From Blastococcus sp. TF02A-26 (GTDB taxonomy: Bacteria; Actinomycetota; Actinomycetes; Mycobacteriales; Geodermatophilaceae): 64,000 nucleotides of DNA. This document shows, piece after piece, positions 50,542-59,354 of this stretch. The stretch covers positions 42,875 to 106,874 of the forward strand of contig NZ_QOHG01000017.1 in NCBI RefSeq assembly GCF_003319125.1, given 5' to 3'. Position 1 is the stretch's first letter. The number at the start of each line of letters is the position of its first letter. The position numbers and the translations under genes are program-made. Under the pieces are notes generated by a model. The model was not told the origin of the DNA. It did no database searches and saw only the letters and a program-made list of their open reading frames with translations.

Positions 50542-51752
50542 CCGGCCATCACCTCCGCGGCCTCGGCGTTCTCGGCGGGCACGACCAGCAGCCGCTGGAA
50601 GGCCGCCACCACGAGGGCCGCGAGCCCGGCCGGGATGATCGCGACGAGGAACGAGGCGTTCGCGCCGTACTCGTCGACCACCAGCCCGGCCAGCGAGGCG
50701 CCGACCGCGACGCCCAGGCCCAGCGCCGTCCCGATCCAGGTGAACGCCTCGGTGGTCGCCGACCGCGGCACGAGCAGCTCGGCCAGCGTGAAGGAGCTGA
50801 TCAGCGAGGGCGAGAGCGAGATCCCGGCGACGACGACGAACGGCAGCATCAGCCAGACGCTCTCGATCAGCAGCAGCGGGACGATGAGGACGGTGAGCGC
50901 CACCAGGACGACGGCCAGCCGCCGGTTGAGCGGCGCCTGCCAGTGCACGGTCCCCCAGCCGATGCCGCTGGCCATCGAGCCGACGGCGAGGCCGGCGATC
51001 AGCACGCCCGAGAGCGACATCGCGTCGACCTCGTCGGCGAAGGCCACCAGCGCGATCTCCAGCGTGCCGAGGATGGCGCCGACCGCCGCGCCGACGACGA
51101 ACAGCACCCGGATGCCGGGCGTGCGGATCGCCGAGGGGCCGTTGCGGCTCTCGTGCCCGTGCGGCGGCGGTTCGGTGCGGTGCTGGGCGGCGAACAGCAC
51201 GCTGCCGACGACGGCGAGGACGAACGCCGTGACCACGCCCGACGTGCTGTGCCCGGTGGTGGAGAGGAATGTGACCAGCACCGGGCCGACGATGAAGACG
51301 AACTCGTCGACCACCGACTCCATCGCCAGCGCCGCCGGCAGCCGGCTGGTCCCGCGCAGCAGGTGCGTCCAGCGGACCCGGATCATCGAGGACACCGGCG
51401 GTATGCACGCCCCGGCCAGGCCGGCGAAGAGGAAGACGGTCCAGACCGGCCAGTCCTGCTTCACCGCGGCGAGGAAGGCCACGCCCGACGCGGCGAAGAC
51501 CACCGTGACCGGGAGCAGTGTGCGGCGCTGACCGATGCTGTCGGCCAGCCGGCCCAGCAGGGGGCCGGCCGCCGCGGTGGTCACCGCCCCGGCCGCCGCC
51601 ACCGCGCCGCCGAAGCCGTAGGAACCGGTCTCGTCGGCCACCAGGAGCACGCAGCCGAGACCCACCATCGACAGGGGGAGTCGGCCGATGAAGGCGGCCA
51701 GCACCATCGGCACCGCGTGCGGTGTCCGCAGGACGTGCAGGTAGGGAGACAC
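50538..51752 (-). CDS. Major facilitator superfamily transporter
   Basis: 404 residues from GTG 51752, 12 membrane helices. The cytoplasmic loop 2-3 motif GRLADSIGQRRTL is the MFS signature. The central loop (QHRTEPPPHGHESRNGPSAIRTPG) is short and His-rich. Efflux-type features such as ARALAVGS-like patterns are not decisive, so drug efflux and solute export are both possible. Translationally coupled to the rhodanese gene. Confidence 0.87.
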   Translation of the reverse strand: MSPYLHVLRTPHAVPMVLAAFIGRLPLSMVGLGCVLLVADETGSYGFGGAVAAAGAVTTAAAGPLLGRLADSIGQRRTLLPVTVVFAASGVAFLAAVKQDWPVWTVFLFAGLAGACIPPVSSMIRVRWTHLLRGTSRLPAALAMESVVDEFVFIVGPVLVTFLSTTGHSTSGVVTAFVLAVVGSVLFAAQHRTEPPPHGHESRNGPSAIRTPGIRVLFVVGAAVGAILGTLEIALVAFADEVDAMSLSGVLIAGLAVGSMASGIGWGTVHWQAPLNRRLAVVLVALTVLIVPLLLIESVWLMLPFVVVAGISLSPSLISSFTLAELLVPRSATTEAFTWIGTALGLGVAVGASLAGLVVDEYGANASFLVAIIPAGLAALVVAAFQRLLVVPAENAEAAEVMAG

Positions 51753-51867
51753 CAGCGCAGGAGCCCGTCGTCTTCGGGGAAGGGACCGGCGTTCACGCTA
51801 ACCCACACCGGGCGGCGGGGCGGCCGGACGCGGGCGTGCCGGACGGAACCGACCCGGAACTCCGGGC

Positions 51868-52371
51868 TCAGTCCACGGCCGCGGTGTACCCCGGGCCGAC
51901 GGCGGCCTGGAACTCGTCCCAGCCGGGGGGCAGCGGGGCCCCGGCGAGGACGGCGTCGAGCCGGTCGAGGTACCAGTGCCAGCCGGTGGCGATGTCGGAC
52001 AGCCCGGTGTCGTCGGCCAGCACCTGGGTGAAGGTCAGCGTCGTCGTCCCGTCGGCCTCGACCAGGTCGAGTTCGAGCCGCCAGGCCATCTCGTCGAGGA
52101 ACCGGAGCACCAGCCGGTGCGGCGGCGCGCACTCCTCGATGCGCACCCGCCCGACCGGTGCGCCCTCCTCGGCGGTCATGGTGAACGGGCCCTCGGCGCC
52201 GGGGGCCCGCTCGCCGCCGTACCGGCCGATCCAGCGCTCCGAGCGCTCGGGCTCGGTCAGCGCCGCCCACACGTCGGCGGCCGGGTCGGGCCACGAGCGG
52301 CGGAAGACCAGCCGCCGCCGGCCGTCGGGGTCGGTGCTGATCTCGCCGCGCCGGTCGCTGGTGGCGGTCAT
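51868..52371 (-). CDS. SRPBCC (AHSA1/START-like) domain protein
   Basis: 167 residues from ATG 52371, overlapping the ArsR stop (ATGA). AHSA1 family hallmarks are RRSWPDPAADVWAALTEPERSERWIGRY at the start, EECAPPHRLVLRF and TTLTFTQVLADD. Binds small hydrophobic molecules. ArsR-AHSA1 pairs are very common; the regulator probably controls the pair. Confidence 0.88.
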   Translation of the reverse strand: MTATSDRRGEISTDPDGRRRLVFRRSWPDPAADVWAALTEPERSERWIGRYGGERAPGAEGPFTMTAEEGAPVGRVRIEECAPPHRLVLRFLDEMAWRLELDLVEADGTTTLTFTQVLADDTGLSDIATGWHWYLDRLDAVLAGAPLPPGWDEFQAAVGPGYTAAVD

Positions 52372-52697
52372 CGGGTCTCCTCCGTGGTCGCCGCCCGCCG
52401 TCCGCGGGCGATCTCGGTGTCCAGTGCGTCCAGCCGCTGGGCCCACAGGTCGCGGTAGGGCTCCAGCCAGGCGTCGAGCTCGCGCAGCGGCGCCGGGTCC
52501 AGCGCGTACAGGTGGCGCCGTCCCTCGACGCGGGCGCGGACCAGGCCCGCCTCGCGCAGCACCCGCAGGTGCCGGCTGACCGCCGGGCGGCTCACCGGGA
52601 AGCGCCGGGCCACCTCGCCGGCGGCCACCTCACCCCCCGCGAGGAGGGCCACGATCGCTCGCCGGGTGGGATCGGCGAGGGCGGCCAGGGCTTCCAC
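52368..52697 (-). CDS. ArsR-family winged-helix regulator
   Basis: 109 residues from GTG 52697. The HTH region is LADPTRRAIVALLAGGEVAAGEVARRFPVSRPAVSRHLRVLREAGLV, followed by the wing RVEGRRHLYALDP. No metal-binding cysteines are present, so it is a non-metal ArsR of the SdpR-like group that accompanies AHSA1 proteins. A palindrome lies seven bases upstream of the start. Confidence 0.9.
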   Translation of the reverse strand: MEALAALADPTRRAIVALLAGGEVAAGEVARRFPVSRPAVSRHLRVLREAGLVRARVEGRRHLYALDPAPLRELDAWLEPYRDLWAQRLDALDTEIARGRRAATTEETR

Positions 52698-52703
52698 GGC
52701 AGA

Positions 52704-52714
52704 TGTGTAACACA
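52704..52714. promoter_or_regulatory. Palindrome TGTGT-A-ACACA, candidate ArsR operator
   Basis: Perfect five-base arms around one base, directly before the ArsR start and overlapping its likely -10 box. The position fits autorepression. Confidence 0.45.
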
Positions 52715-52769
52715 ACGCTGACACATTCGGGCGGGATTGCGCCGCGGGACGAGCGGGAACGGGTCGGCC

Positions 52770-53042
52770 ATGACCGTCACCGATCCCGACGTGCCCGACC
52801 CGCTCAACGACCCGCGCACGCTGCAGGCCGACCCCGGCGCCAACGGCCAGGGGGACGACCTCGCGTCGGCCGCCGACGACCCGTCGGCCACCGGCGAGGA
52901 GGAGCTCGCGGCCGGCCAGACCCTCGCCGACGACGCGGGCGGCGGGGACGTCACCGGCGGGCTCGTCGAGGGCGAGACCGACGAGGACGTCGTCGGCGGC
53001 CCGCTGACCGGACAGGGGAACACCGCGGGCGGCGTGTCCTAG
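52770..53042 (+). CDS. Small acidic hydrophilic protein, 90 residues
   Basis: ATG 52770. Very acidic: Asp, Glu, Gly, Ala and Thr make up most of the chain (PDVPDPLNDPRTLQADPG, EGETDEDVVGG). It has no cysteine, no membrane segment and is predicted disordered. Divergent from arsR and followed by a terminator. Grouped by composition with the proteins at 23730, 26862 and 27109. Function unknown. Confidence 0.68.
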   Translation: MTVTDPDVPDPLNDPRTLQADPGANGQGDDLASAADDPSATGEEELAAGQTLADDAGGGDVTGGLVEGETDEDVVGGPLTGQGNTAGGVS

Positions 53043-53050
53043 GTCGTGAC

Positions 53051-53075
53051 GGAGCGGTCCGTTTCGGGCCGCTCC
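53051..53075 (+). terminator. Terminator of the small acidic protein gene
   Basis: Eleven-base stem GGAGCGGTCCG with its complement (one G-T pair) and a TTT loop, eight bases past the stop. Confidence 0.7.
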
Positions 53076-53136
53076 GCACGGGAACTCCTCCGGGGCCTCA
53101 GCCCCGGGCGCGACGACGTGCGCACAGGAGGACCCG

Positions 53137-53379
53137 ATGGCCACCGGTGAGACCGGCTTCGAGGACGTCACCTTCGACCTGATCTCGGTCCAGTACCACT
53201 CGCTCAAGGCCGGGCACGACTACGGCCAGTACGTCCGCGACGCGGAGAACGCGGGCCTGGACGACATCGCGGGCTTCTTCCGCGAGGTCATGGAGCAGGA
53301 CTCCGCCCGGGCACGGCGCTGCCACGAGTTCCTGCGGCAGCTGTCCGGCACCGACCAGGGCGGGCCGGCGACGCAGTAG
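53137..53379 (+). CDS. Conserved hypothetical helical protein, 80 residues
   Basis: ATG 53137 with GGAGGA five bases upstream. Helical with regularly placed His and Glu residues (VQYHSLKAGHDYGQYVRDAEN, FFREVMEQDSARARRCHEFL), a layout reminiscent of half a ferritin-like bundle, although I cannot confirm metal binding. Ends two bases from the stop of the convergent DsbA-like gene. Confidence 0.72.
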   Translation: MATGETGFEDVTFDLISVQYHSLKAGHDYGQYVRDAENAGLDDIAGFFREVMEQDSARARRCHEFLRQLSGTDQGGPATQ

Positions 53380-53380
53380 C

Positions 53381-54073
53381 TCAGACCGCGCAGGTCCCGT
53401 CCTCGCAGCCCTCGGCTGCGGGGACGGTCTGCAGCGGCTGCGCGTCGGCCCAGGCCCTCTCCAGCACCTGCAGGAGGAGCTCCGCGGGCTGCGCGCCCGA
53501 CGCCCCGTAGCGCCGGTCGACGACGAAGAACGGCACGCCGGTCGCCCCGAGGGCACGGGCCGTCGCGATGTCCTCCTGGACGGCCGGCCGGAACCGGTGC
53601 TCGCCGAGCGCCTGCCGGACCTCGGCCTCCTCGAGGCCGACCTCGACCGCCAGCGCGACGAGCGAGTCGACGTCGAAGACCGAGCGCCCCTGCTCGAAGT
53701 AGGCGTGGAGCAGCCGCTCCTTCATCTCCCCCTGCAGCCCGCGCTCGGCGGCGAGGTGCAGCACCTCGTGGGCCAGCAGCGTGTTGCCGCTGACGCCGCT
53801 CGCGAGGTCGTAGCGCAGCCCCTCGCCGGCGGCGGTCTCCTCGACGTGCCGCATCATGTCGCGCATCTCGTCGACGCTGCGGCCGTACTTGGCGGCCAGC
53901 GCGGGGAGGGTCGGGTGCGTCTCGCCCTCGGGCACCGACGGGTCCAGCTCGAAGGACCGCCAGACCACCTCGACGTCGTCCCGGTGGCCGAACCGCTCCA
54001 GCGCGGTCTCCAGCCGGCGCTTGCCGATGTAGCACCACGGACAGACGACGTCGCTCCAGACCTCTACGCGCAC
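53381..54073 (-). CDS. DsbA-family oxidoreductase, FrnE-like
   Basis: 230 residues from GTG 54073. The thioredoxin-like active site C11-P-W-C14 lies in SDVVCPWCYIGKRRLE. Helical insert residues 60-150; cis-proline loop GVPFFVVDRRYG. A second cysteine pair C-E-D-G-T-C near the C-terminus matches FrnE of Deinococcus, which also uses an extra C-terminal cysteine motif. Cytosolic (no signal peptide); likely thiol-disulfide exchange under oxidative stress. Start GTG has no obvious ribosome binding site. Confidence 0.88.
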   Translation of the reverse strand: MRVEVWSDVVCPWCYIGKRRLETALERFGHRDDVEVVWRSFELDPSVPEGETHPTLPALAAKYGRSVDEMRDMMRHVEETAAGEGLRYDLASGVSGNTLLAHEVLHLAAERGLQGEMKERLLHAYFEQGRSVFDVDSLVALAVEVGLEEAEVRQALGEHRFRPAVQEDIATARALGATGVPFFVVDRRYGASGAQPAELLLQVLERAWADAQPLQTVPAAEGCEDGTCAV

Positions 54074-54101
54074 ACCGCCGGCAACGACGGCCGCCGCGCC
54101 G

Positions 54102-55103
54102 TCATTCCGGCTCGTGCACCTGCGCCCGGGCCCGCCCGTCGCCGGGGGTGGGGTCGAGGAAGACGTAGCGGACCCCGCCGTGCCGGGCCACCAGCCGGCG
54201 CTCGGCCTCGTCGGAGGCGCGCTCGACGTCGGCCACGGTCGCGGTGTCCTCGAAGTCCACCTTGGCGGACACGATGAGCTGCCCCGGGCCGATCACCGAC
54301 GTCAGCAGCACCGGGACGGCGCTCACCTGGGGCAGCGCCTCGATCTCCGCGCGCAGCTCCTCGCGCATCCGCTCGGAGACCGACTGCCCGATGAGCAGCG
54401 ACACGTTCGCCCGCGCCAGCACGGTGGCGACGAGCAGCAGCAGGACCCCGATCAGGATCGCGGCGACGCCGTCCCACACCGGGTCGCCGGTGATCTGCTC
54501 GAGGAACAGGCCGAGCGCGGCGAGCACCAGCCCGACGAGGGCGGCGCTGTCCTCGAACGTCACCGCCTTGACCGTGGTGTCGCTGGTCCGGGCCAGGTAG
54601 CGGCGCGGCGTCGTCCCCCACCTCCGCGCCTCGCCGCGGACCTGCCGGACCGCCTTGAGCAGCGAGCTGCCCTCCAGCACGAAGGAGATCCCGAGGACGA
54701 CGTAGGCGATGAGCGGATCGCCCTGCTCCTCGCCCTCCAGGATGGTCTCGACGCCCTGGTAGAAGGAGAAGCCGGCGCCGAGGGTGAAGGTGGCCAGGCA
54801 GGCCAGCAGCGCCCAGAAGTAGGTCTCCCGGCCGTAGCCGACCGGGTGCCGCTCGTCGGGGGCGCGGTTGCCGCGCTTGAGCGCGACGAACAGCAGCACC
54901 TCGGTGATGGTGTCGGCCAGCGAGTGCGCCGCCTCCGACAGCATCGCCGAGGAGTGGCTGATCAGGCCGCCGACCAGCTTGGCGATCGCGATGCCCAGGT
55001 TGGCCAGGCCCGCGACGACGACGGTGGCCGTGGACTCCCCGCCCGAGTCCCCCTGTCCCGCGGAGGCCAGGGCGTGCTCGGGGCCGGGCGCCGGTTCTGT
55101 CAC
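54102..55103 (-). CDS. Cation diffusion facilitator (Zn/Co/Fe efflux)
   Basis: 333 residues from GTG 55103. Six membrane segments. Transport-site motif GLISHSSAMLSEAAHSLAD (H-x-D type pattern of CDF helix II) and VTFEDSAALVGLV in helix V. The C-terminal cytoplasmic domain (residues 245-333) is a ferredoxin-like metal-binding fold. Exports divalent metal by proton antiport. Divergent from the GntR regulator gene, which may control it. Confidence 0.87.
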   Translation of the reverse strand: MTEPAPGPEHALASAGQGDSGGESTATVVVAGLANLGIAIAKLVGGLISHSSAMLSEAAHSLADTITEVLLFVALKRGNRAPDERHPVGYGRETYFWALLACLATFTLGAGFSFYQGVETILEGEEQGDPLIAYVVLGISFVLEGSSLLKAVRQVRGEARRWGTTPRRYLARTSDTTVKAVTFEDSAALVGLVLAALGLFLEQITGDPVWDGVAAILIGVLLLLVATVLARANVSLLIGQSVSERMREELRAEIEALPQVSAVPVLLTSVIGPGQLIVSAKVDFEDTATVADVERASDEAERRLVARHGGVRYVFLDPTPGDGRARAQVHEPE

Positions 55104-55176
55104 GGCGCGGGCAGTGCCCGGGCGGAGCGCCGACCAAGCGTCCGCCGGGCGTGGCGGATGCGGCAGGCTCTCTGGC

Positions 55177-55563
55177 ATGACGGAGGCCCGGGTCCTGGAG
55201 ATCGTCGTCGCCGTCGACGGGCCGGTGCCGCCGTACGAGCAGATCCGGAGCCAGATCGCCGAGCTCGTGCACAACGGCGCCCTGGCCGAGGGCGACCGGC
55301 TGCCGACCGTGCGCGCGCTGGCCGCCGACCTCGGGGTCGCCGCCGGGACGGTCGCCCGCGCCTACACCGAGCTGGAGACCGACGGCCTGGTCGAGGGGCG
55401 GCGCCGGTTCGGCACCGTCGTCACCGGGGGCTCCGGTGACCCGGCGCGCGCCCGGCTCCGGGCGGCCGCCAACCGGCTCATCAGCGCCGCCCGCGCGGAC
55501 GGCCTCGACGACGACGCCGTCCTCACCGCCGTGCAGGGCGCGCTGGAGGACCGGCGCGGCTGA
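55177..55563 (+). CDS. GntR-family regulator, YtrA subfamily
   Basis: 128 residues from ATG 55177. N-terminal winged-helix: VPPYEQIRSQIAELVHNGALAEGDRLPTVRALAADLGVAAGTVARAYTELE, then DGLVEGRRRFGTVV. The short (about 40-residue) C-terminal helical tail, without a ligand domain, marks the YtrA group, whose members usually control nearby transporter genes. The divergent CDF gene is the obvious neighbour target. Confidence 0.9.
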   Translation: MTEARVLEIVVAVDGPVPPYEQIRSQIAELVHNGALAEGDRLPTVRALAADLGVAAGTVARAYTELETDGLVEGRRRFGTVVTGGSGDPARARLRAAANRLISAARADGLDDDAVLTAVQGALEDRRG

Positions 55564-55566
55564 GCG

Positions 55567-55596
55567 GGCCGGGCCGGGCGCGTCCCCGGCCCGGCC
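55567..55596. terminator. Bidirectional terminator between GntR and FKBP genes
   Basis: Perfect 12-base stem GGCCGGGCCGGG and complement with a six-base loop, midway between two convergent stops. Confidence 0.72.
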
Positions 55597-55602
55597 GACC
55601 CG

Positions 55603-55980
55603 TCAGCGGACGCCGACGAGGTCCACCACGAAGACGAGCGTCGCGCCGGGCTTGATCACGCCGCCGGCGCCCCGGTCGCCGTAGGCCTTGTGCGCGGGGA
55701 TGGTCAGCCGGCGGCGGCCGCCGACGCGCATGCCCTGCATGCCCTCGTCCCAGCCCTGGATGACCATGCCGACGCCGAGGCGGAACTCCAGCGGGTCGCC
55801 GCGGTCCCAGGACGCGTCGAAGGTCTCGCCGCCGTCGTGGGTCACGCCCACGTAGTGCGCGCTGATCAGGTCGCCGGCCTTGGCCTCGGGACCGTCGCCG
55901 ACCACGATGTCCTCGATCACCAGGTCGGCCGGGGCCGGGCCCGTGGGCGGGTCGACGTCCGGGCGGGTCAGCTCGGCCAT
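55603..55980 (-). CDS. FKBP-type peptidyl-prolyl cis-trans isomerase
   Basis: 125 residues from ATG 55980, with GGAGGGAG four bases upstream. One FKBP domain: LVIEDIVVGDGPEAKAGDLISAHYVGV, FDASWDRGDPLEFRLG, VIQGWDEGMQGMRVGGRR and a short GATLVFVVDLVGV end. Active-site residues Y, F, D, V-I, W and F are all present. It catalyses proline isomerisation in protein folding. The small gene upstream reads into its start. Confidence 0.92.
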   Translation of the reverse strand: MAELTRPDVDPPTGPAPADLVIEDIVVGDGPEAKAGDLISAHYVGVTHDGGETFDASWDRGDPLEFRLGVGMVIQGWDEGMQGMRVGGRRRLTIPAHKAYGDRGAGGVIKPGATLVFVVDLVGVR

Positions 55981-56251
55981 GGTTCTCCCTCCTGCACCGG
56001 GGAGGTCCCGGCACCGCGGTCCATCCAAGCAGCGCCGGCCGGGGCCGGCTCCTCGGCCGGCGCCACCCGGGGCCCGGTCCCCACGTCGAGCGGGTGCGCC
56101 AGCTCGTCGGCCGGCAGGCGGGCGGCGAGGACGAGCACCCAGGCGTGCCGGGCCGGACCGCCGCCGTCGGCCACGACGGAGGGCACCAGCACCTCGAACG
56201 GCCCCCGTCGAGACCCGGCACCATGCCCGCGGCCAGCAGCAGGATGGCCAT
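55968..56251 (-). pseudogene. Small gene upstream of FKBP, apparently one base short
   Basis: ATG 56251 has GAGGAGG ten bases upstream and begins MAILLLAAGMVPGLDGG. The sequence then continues as clearly coding, with G/C third positions, only in another frame: PFEVLVPSVVADGGG, then RHAWVLVLAARLPADELAHPLDV. That frame stops at 55968, overlapping the FKBP start by 13 bases. Restoring one G in the five-G run near 56208 gives an intact protein of 94 residues. So this is a frameshifted gene, or a sequencing error. No family recognised. Confidence 0.55.
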
Positions 56252-56373
56252 GGGCCGCCGTCCTCCTCGTCCCGTGCCCGTTCCTGGCGCATCGTCTCCC
56301 GCGGGTGCGGGACCGGTCGCGCGGTTGTGCGGCAGGGGGTGCGCCTCCGGTGTGCGCGTGCTGGGCTGGGCGC

Positions 56374-58092
56374 ATGACCGGAGCCGGGGGAGACGGGGAC
56401 GCGCCGTGGTGGACCAGGGCGGTCGTCTACCAGGTGTACCCGCGCTCGTTCATGGACTCCGACGGCGACGGGATCGGTGACCTGGGCGGCGTCCTGCAGC
56501 GGCTGGACCACCTGGCCGACCTCGGCGTCGACGTCCTCTGGCTCTCCCCGGTGTACCCCTCGCCGCAGGCCGACAACGGCTACGACATCAGCGACTACCG
56601 GGACATCGACCCGCTGTTCGGCGACCTCGCCACGTTCGACCGGCTGGTCACCGAGCTGCACGACCGCGGCATCAGACTGCTGATGGACCTGGTCGTCAAC
56701 CACACCAGCGACCAGCACCCCTGGTTCCTGGAGAGCCGCTCGTCGCCGGACAACCCGAAGCGGGACTGGTACTGGTGGCGCCCGCCCCGGGCGGGGATGG
56801 CGGCCGGCGCCCCGGGTGCGGAGCCGACCAACTGGCAGTCGTTCTTCTCCGGCCCGACCTGGGAGCTCGACGAGCCGAGCGGCGAGTACTTCCTGCACCT
56901 GTTCGACCGCCGGCAGCCCGACCTGAACTGGGAGAACCCGGAGGTCAGGCAGGCGGTGTACGAGATGATGCGGTGGTGGCTCGACCGCGGGGTCGACGGC
57001 TTCCGCATGGACGTCATCAACATGATCAGCAAGGACGTCGCCCCGGACGGCTCGCTGCGGGACGGGCCGCCGCTGCCGGGCTCCGCGTGGGGGGACGGGT
57101 CGGCGTCCTACCTCTGCGGGCCGCGGATCCACGAGTTCCTGCAGGAGATGCACCGCGAGGTGTTCGCCGGTCGCCAGGGCGCGTTCCTCACCGTCGGCGA
57201 GATGCCGGGGGTGACCGTCGAGCAGGCGCGGCTGTTCACCGACCCGGCCCGCGCCGAGGTGGACATGGTGTTCCAGTTCGAGCACGTCGGCCTGGACCAC
57301 GGGACGTCGAAGTGGGACGTGCGCCCGCTGCGGATGCGCGACCTCAAGGCCTCGTTCGGTCGCTGGCAGGCGGGGCTGGCCGAGGTCGGGTGGAACTCCC
57401 TCTACTGGGACAACCACGACCAGCCGCGCGCGGTCTCCCGGTTCGGCGACGACTCACCCCGGTACCGCCGTGACTCCGCCACCTGCCTGGCCACGCTGCT
57501 GCACCTGCACCGCGGGACGCCGTACGTCTACCAGGGCGAGGAGCTGGGGATGGCGAACGCCCCCTTCACCTCGCTCGAGCAGTTCCGCGACGTCGAGTCG
57601 CTCAACCACCACGTGCACGCGGTGTCCGCCGGTGCCGACGCGGCCGCGGTGCTGGCGTCGCTGCGCACGATGAGCCGGGACAACGCGCGCACGCCGGTGC
57701 AGTGGGACGCCTCGCCGAACGCGGGGTTCACCACCGGGACGCCGTGGATCGCGGTGAACCCGGATCACGTCGAGTGGAACGCCGCCGCCCAGCGCGAGGA
57801 CCCGCACTCGGTGCTCGCGCACCACCGGCGGCTGATCGCGCTGCGGCACGCCTCCGACGTCGTCGCCGTCGGCGACTTCTCGATGCTGCTGCCGGAGCAC
57901 GACGAGGTGTACGCGTTCACCCGCTCGCTGCCCGGCGAGACGCTGCTCGTCGTCTGCAACCTGTCGGCGACGACGTACGGGGTCGCCGAGCTGCTGCCCG
58001 AGGCCGTCGGTGCCGAGCTGGTGCTGGGCAACCTCCCCGACGCGGGTCCGCAGCTGCGGCCCTGGGAGGCGCGGGTGCTGCGCCTCCCCTGA
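56374..58092 (+). CDS. GH13 alpha-glucosidase (oligo-1,6-glucosidase/maltase group)
   Basis: 572 residues from ATG 56374. GH13 regions in order: region I DLVVNHTSDQHPWF; region II GFRMDVINM with the nucleophile aspartate; region III FLTVGEMPG with the acid/base glutamate; region IV YWDNHDQPR. The (beta/alpha)8 barrel is followed by a C-terminal beta-sandwich that begins after about residue 490. It hydrolyses alpha-1,4 or alpha-1,6 glucosides in the cytosol. No signal peptide; sits alone, convergent with the glycosyltransferase gene. Confidence 0.92.
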   Translation: MTGAGGDGDAPWWTRAVVYQVYPRSFMDSDGDGIGDLGGVLQRLDHLADLGVDVLWLSPVYPSPQADNGYDISDYRDIDPLFGDLATFDRLVTELHDRGIRLLMDLVVNHTSDQHPWFLESRSSPDNPKRDWYWWRPPRAGMAAGAPGAEPTNWQSFFSGPTWELDEPSGEYFLHLFDRRQPDLNWENPEVRQAVYEMMRWWLDRGVDGFRMDVINMISKDVAPDGSLRDGPPLPGSAWGDGSASYLCGPRIHEFLQEMHREVFAGRQGAFLTVGEMPGVTVEQARLFTDPARAEVDMVFQFEHVGLDHGTSKWDVRPLRMRDLKASFGRWQAGLAEVGWNSLYWDNHDQPRAVSRFGDDSPRYRRDSATCLATLLHLHRGTPYVYQGEELGMANAPFTSLEQFRDVESLNHHVHAVSAGADAAAVLASLRTMSRDNARTPVQWDASPNAGFTTGTPWIAVNPDHVEWNAAAQREDPHSVLAHHRRLIALRHASDVVAVGDFSMLLPEHDEVYAFTRSLPGETLLVVCNLSATTYGVAELLPEAVGAELVLGNLPDAGPQLRPWEARVLRLP

Positions 58093-58103
58093 GCGACGAG
58101 GGA

Positions 58104-59285
58104 TCAGGCGGCCGCGGCGCGCTCCGCGGCACCGGCGAGCACCGCGGCGTAGTGCCCGATCAGCTCGTCGCCGACCCGTGCCCATGTTCGCTGGACGACC
58201 GACCGGCGGGCCCGCGCCGCCGCCGCCCGCAGCGCCAGCCGGTCGTCGCGCAGCCCGGCGACCATGGCGGCCAGCACCCGCGGGTCGTCCCCGCTCCACA
58301 GCCAGCCGTTGCGCCCGTGCCGGACCAGGTCCAGCGGCCCTCCGGCGGCGGCCACCAGCGCCGGCACTCCCGCGGCCAGCGCCTCCTGCACCGCCTGGCA
58401 GAACGTCTCGTCCCGGCCGGGGTGCACGAACAGGTCCATCGAGGCCACCAGCCGGCCGAGGTCGGTCCCCGTCCGCTGACCGGCGAACACCGCGTTCGGC
58501 AGCGCCCGCTGCAGGTGGCGCCGGCGGGGTCCGTCCCCGACCACCAGGAGCCGCACCCCGGGCAGGCGGTCCACCTCGGCCAGCAGGTGCAGCCGCTTCT
58601 CCACCGCCAGCCGGGCGACCACGCCGACCAGCAGCTCGCCGTCCGGGGCCAGTTGCGACCGCAGCGCGAGGTCCCGACGGCGCGGGTCGAACTGGCGCGC
58701 GTCGACGCCCCGGGCCCACAGCGCGAGGTCCCGGACGCCCCGGCTGCGCAGGACCGCGGCCGTCGCCGACGACGGCACGAGCGTGAGGTCCGCCGTCCCG
58801 TGGACCTGCCGGACGAGGCGGTCGGCGAGCGCCGGTCCCCCGGGCAGCCGGTAGCGACGGGCGAAGGCGGCGAGGTCGGTCTGGAAGACCGCGACGACCG
58901 GGATGCCGAGGTCCCGGGCCGCCCGGCCGGCCGCCGCGCCGAGCAGCGCGGGCGAGGCCAGGTGGACGACGTCGGGGCGCAGCGCGCGCAGCGTGCCGGT
59001 CAGGTCGAGGCCGGGCCGGGCGACGGCCAGCCCCCGGTACCCGGGCAACCGGACCGCCGGCACGCGGACCACCTCGACGGGAGCACCGCACGCGCTCGTG
59101 TAGGAGGAGCCGCTCGGAGCGACCACGACGACGTCGTGGCCGCGCACGGACAGGTGGTCGGCGGCCCGGACGACCGAGTTCACCACCCCGTTGACGGCGG
59201 GCCGGAACGTCTCGGCGACGACGGCGACCCGCAGGCCGGCCACCGGGGATGCGGCGGCCGCAGCCGCACGCAGCTCACTGGTCAC
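58104..59285 (-). CDS. GT4-family glycosyltransferase (MgtA-like alpha-mannosyltransferase)
   Basis: 393 residues from GTG 59285. GT-B fold: N-terminal AETFRPAVNGVVNSVVRAADHL typical of MgtA/PimB-type enzymes, acceptor-side FQTDLAAFARRYRL, then GVVARLAVEKRL with the basic donor-binding residues, LLVVGDGPRR and FVHPGRDETFCQAVQEALAAGVP with the E-x7-E element. It probably adds mannose from GDP-mannose to a glycolipid at the membrane. The donor is by family analogy. Confidence 0.87.
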   Translation of the reverse strand: MTSELRAAAAAASPVAGLRVAVVAETFRPAVNGVVNSVVRAADHLSVRGHDVVVVAPSGSSYTSACGAPVEVVRVPAVRLPGYRGLAVARPGLDLTGTLRALRPDVVHLASPALLGAAAGRAARDLGIPVVAVFQTDLAAFARRYRLPGGPALADRLVRQVHGTADLTLVPSSATAAVLRSRGVRDLALWARGVDARQFDPRRRDLALRSQLAPDGELLVGVVARLAVEKRLHLLAEVDRLPGVRLLVVGDGPRRRHLQRALPNAVFAGQRTGTDLGRLVASMDLFVHPGRDETFCQAVQEALAAGVPALVAAAGGPLDLVRHGRNGWLWSGDDPRVLAAMVAGLRDDRLALRAAAARARRSVVQRTWARVGDELIGHYAAVLAGAAERAAAA

Positions 59286-59354
59286 CCCCGCAGGGTCGAC
59301 GCGCCACGTGTCCGCCCGGTGACCGACAGCGGGCCGCGCCGCGACGGCTCGGCG

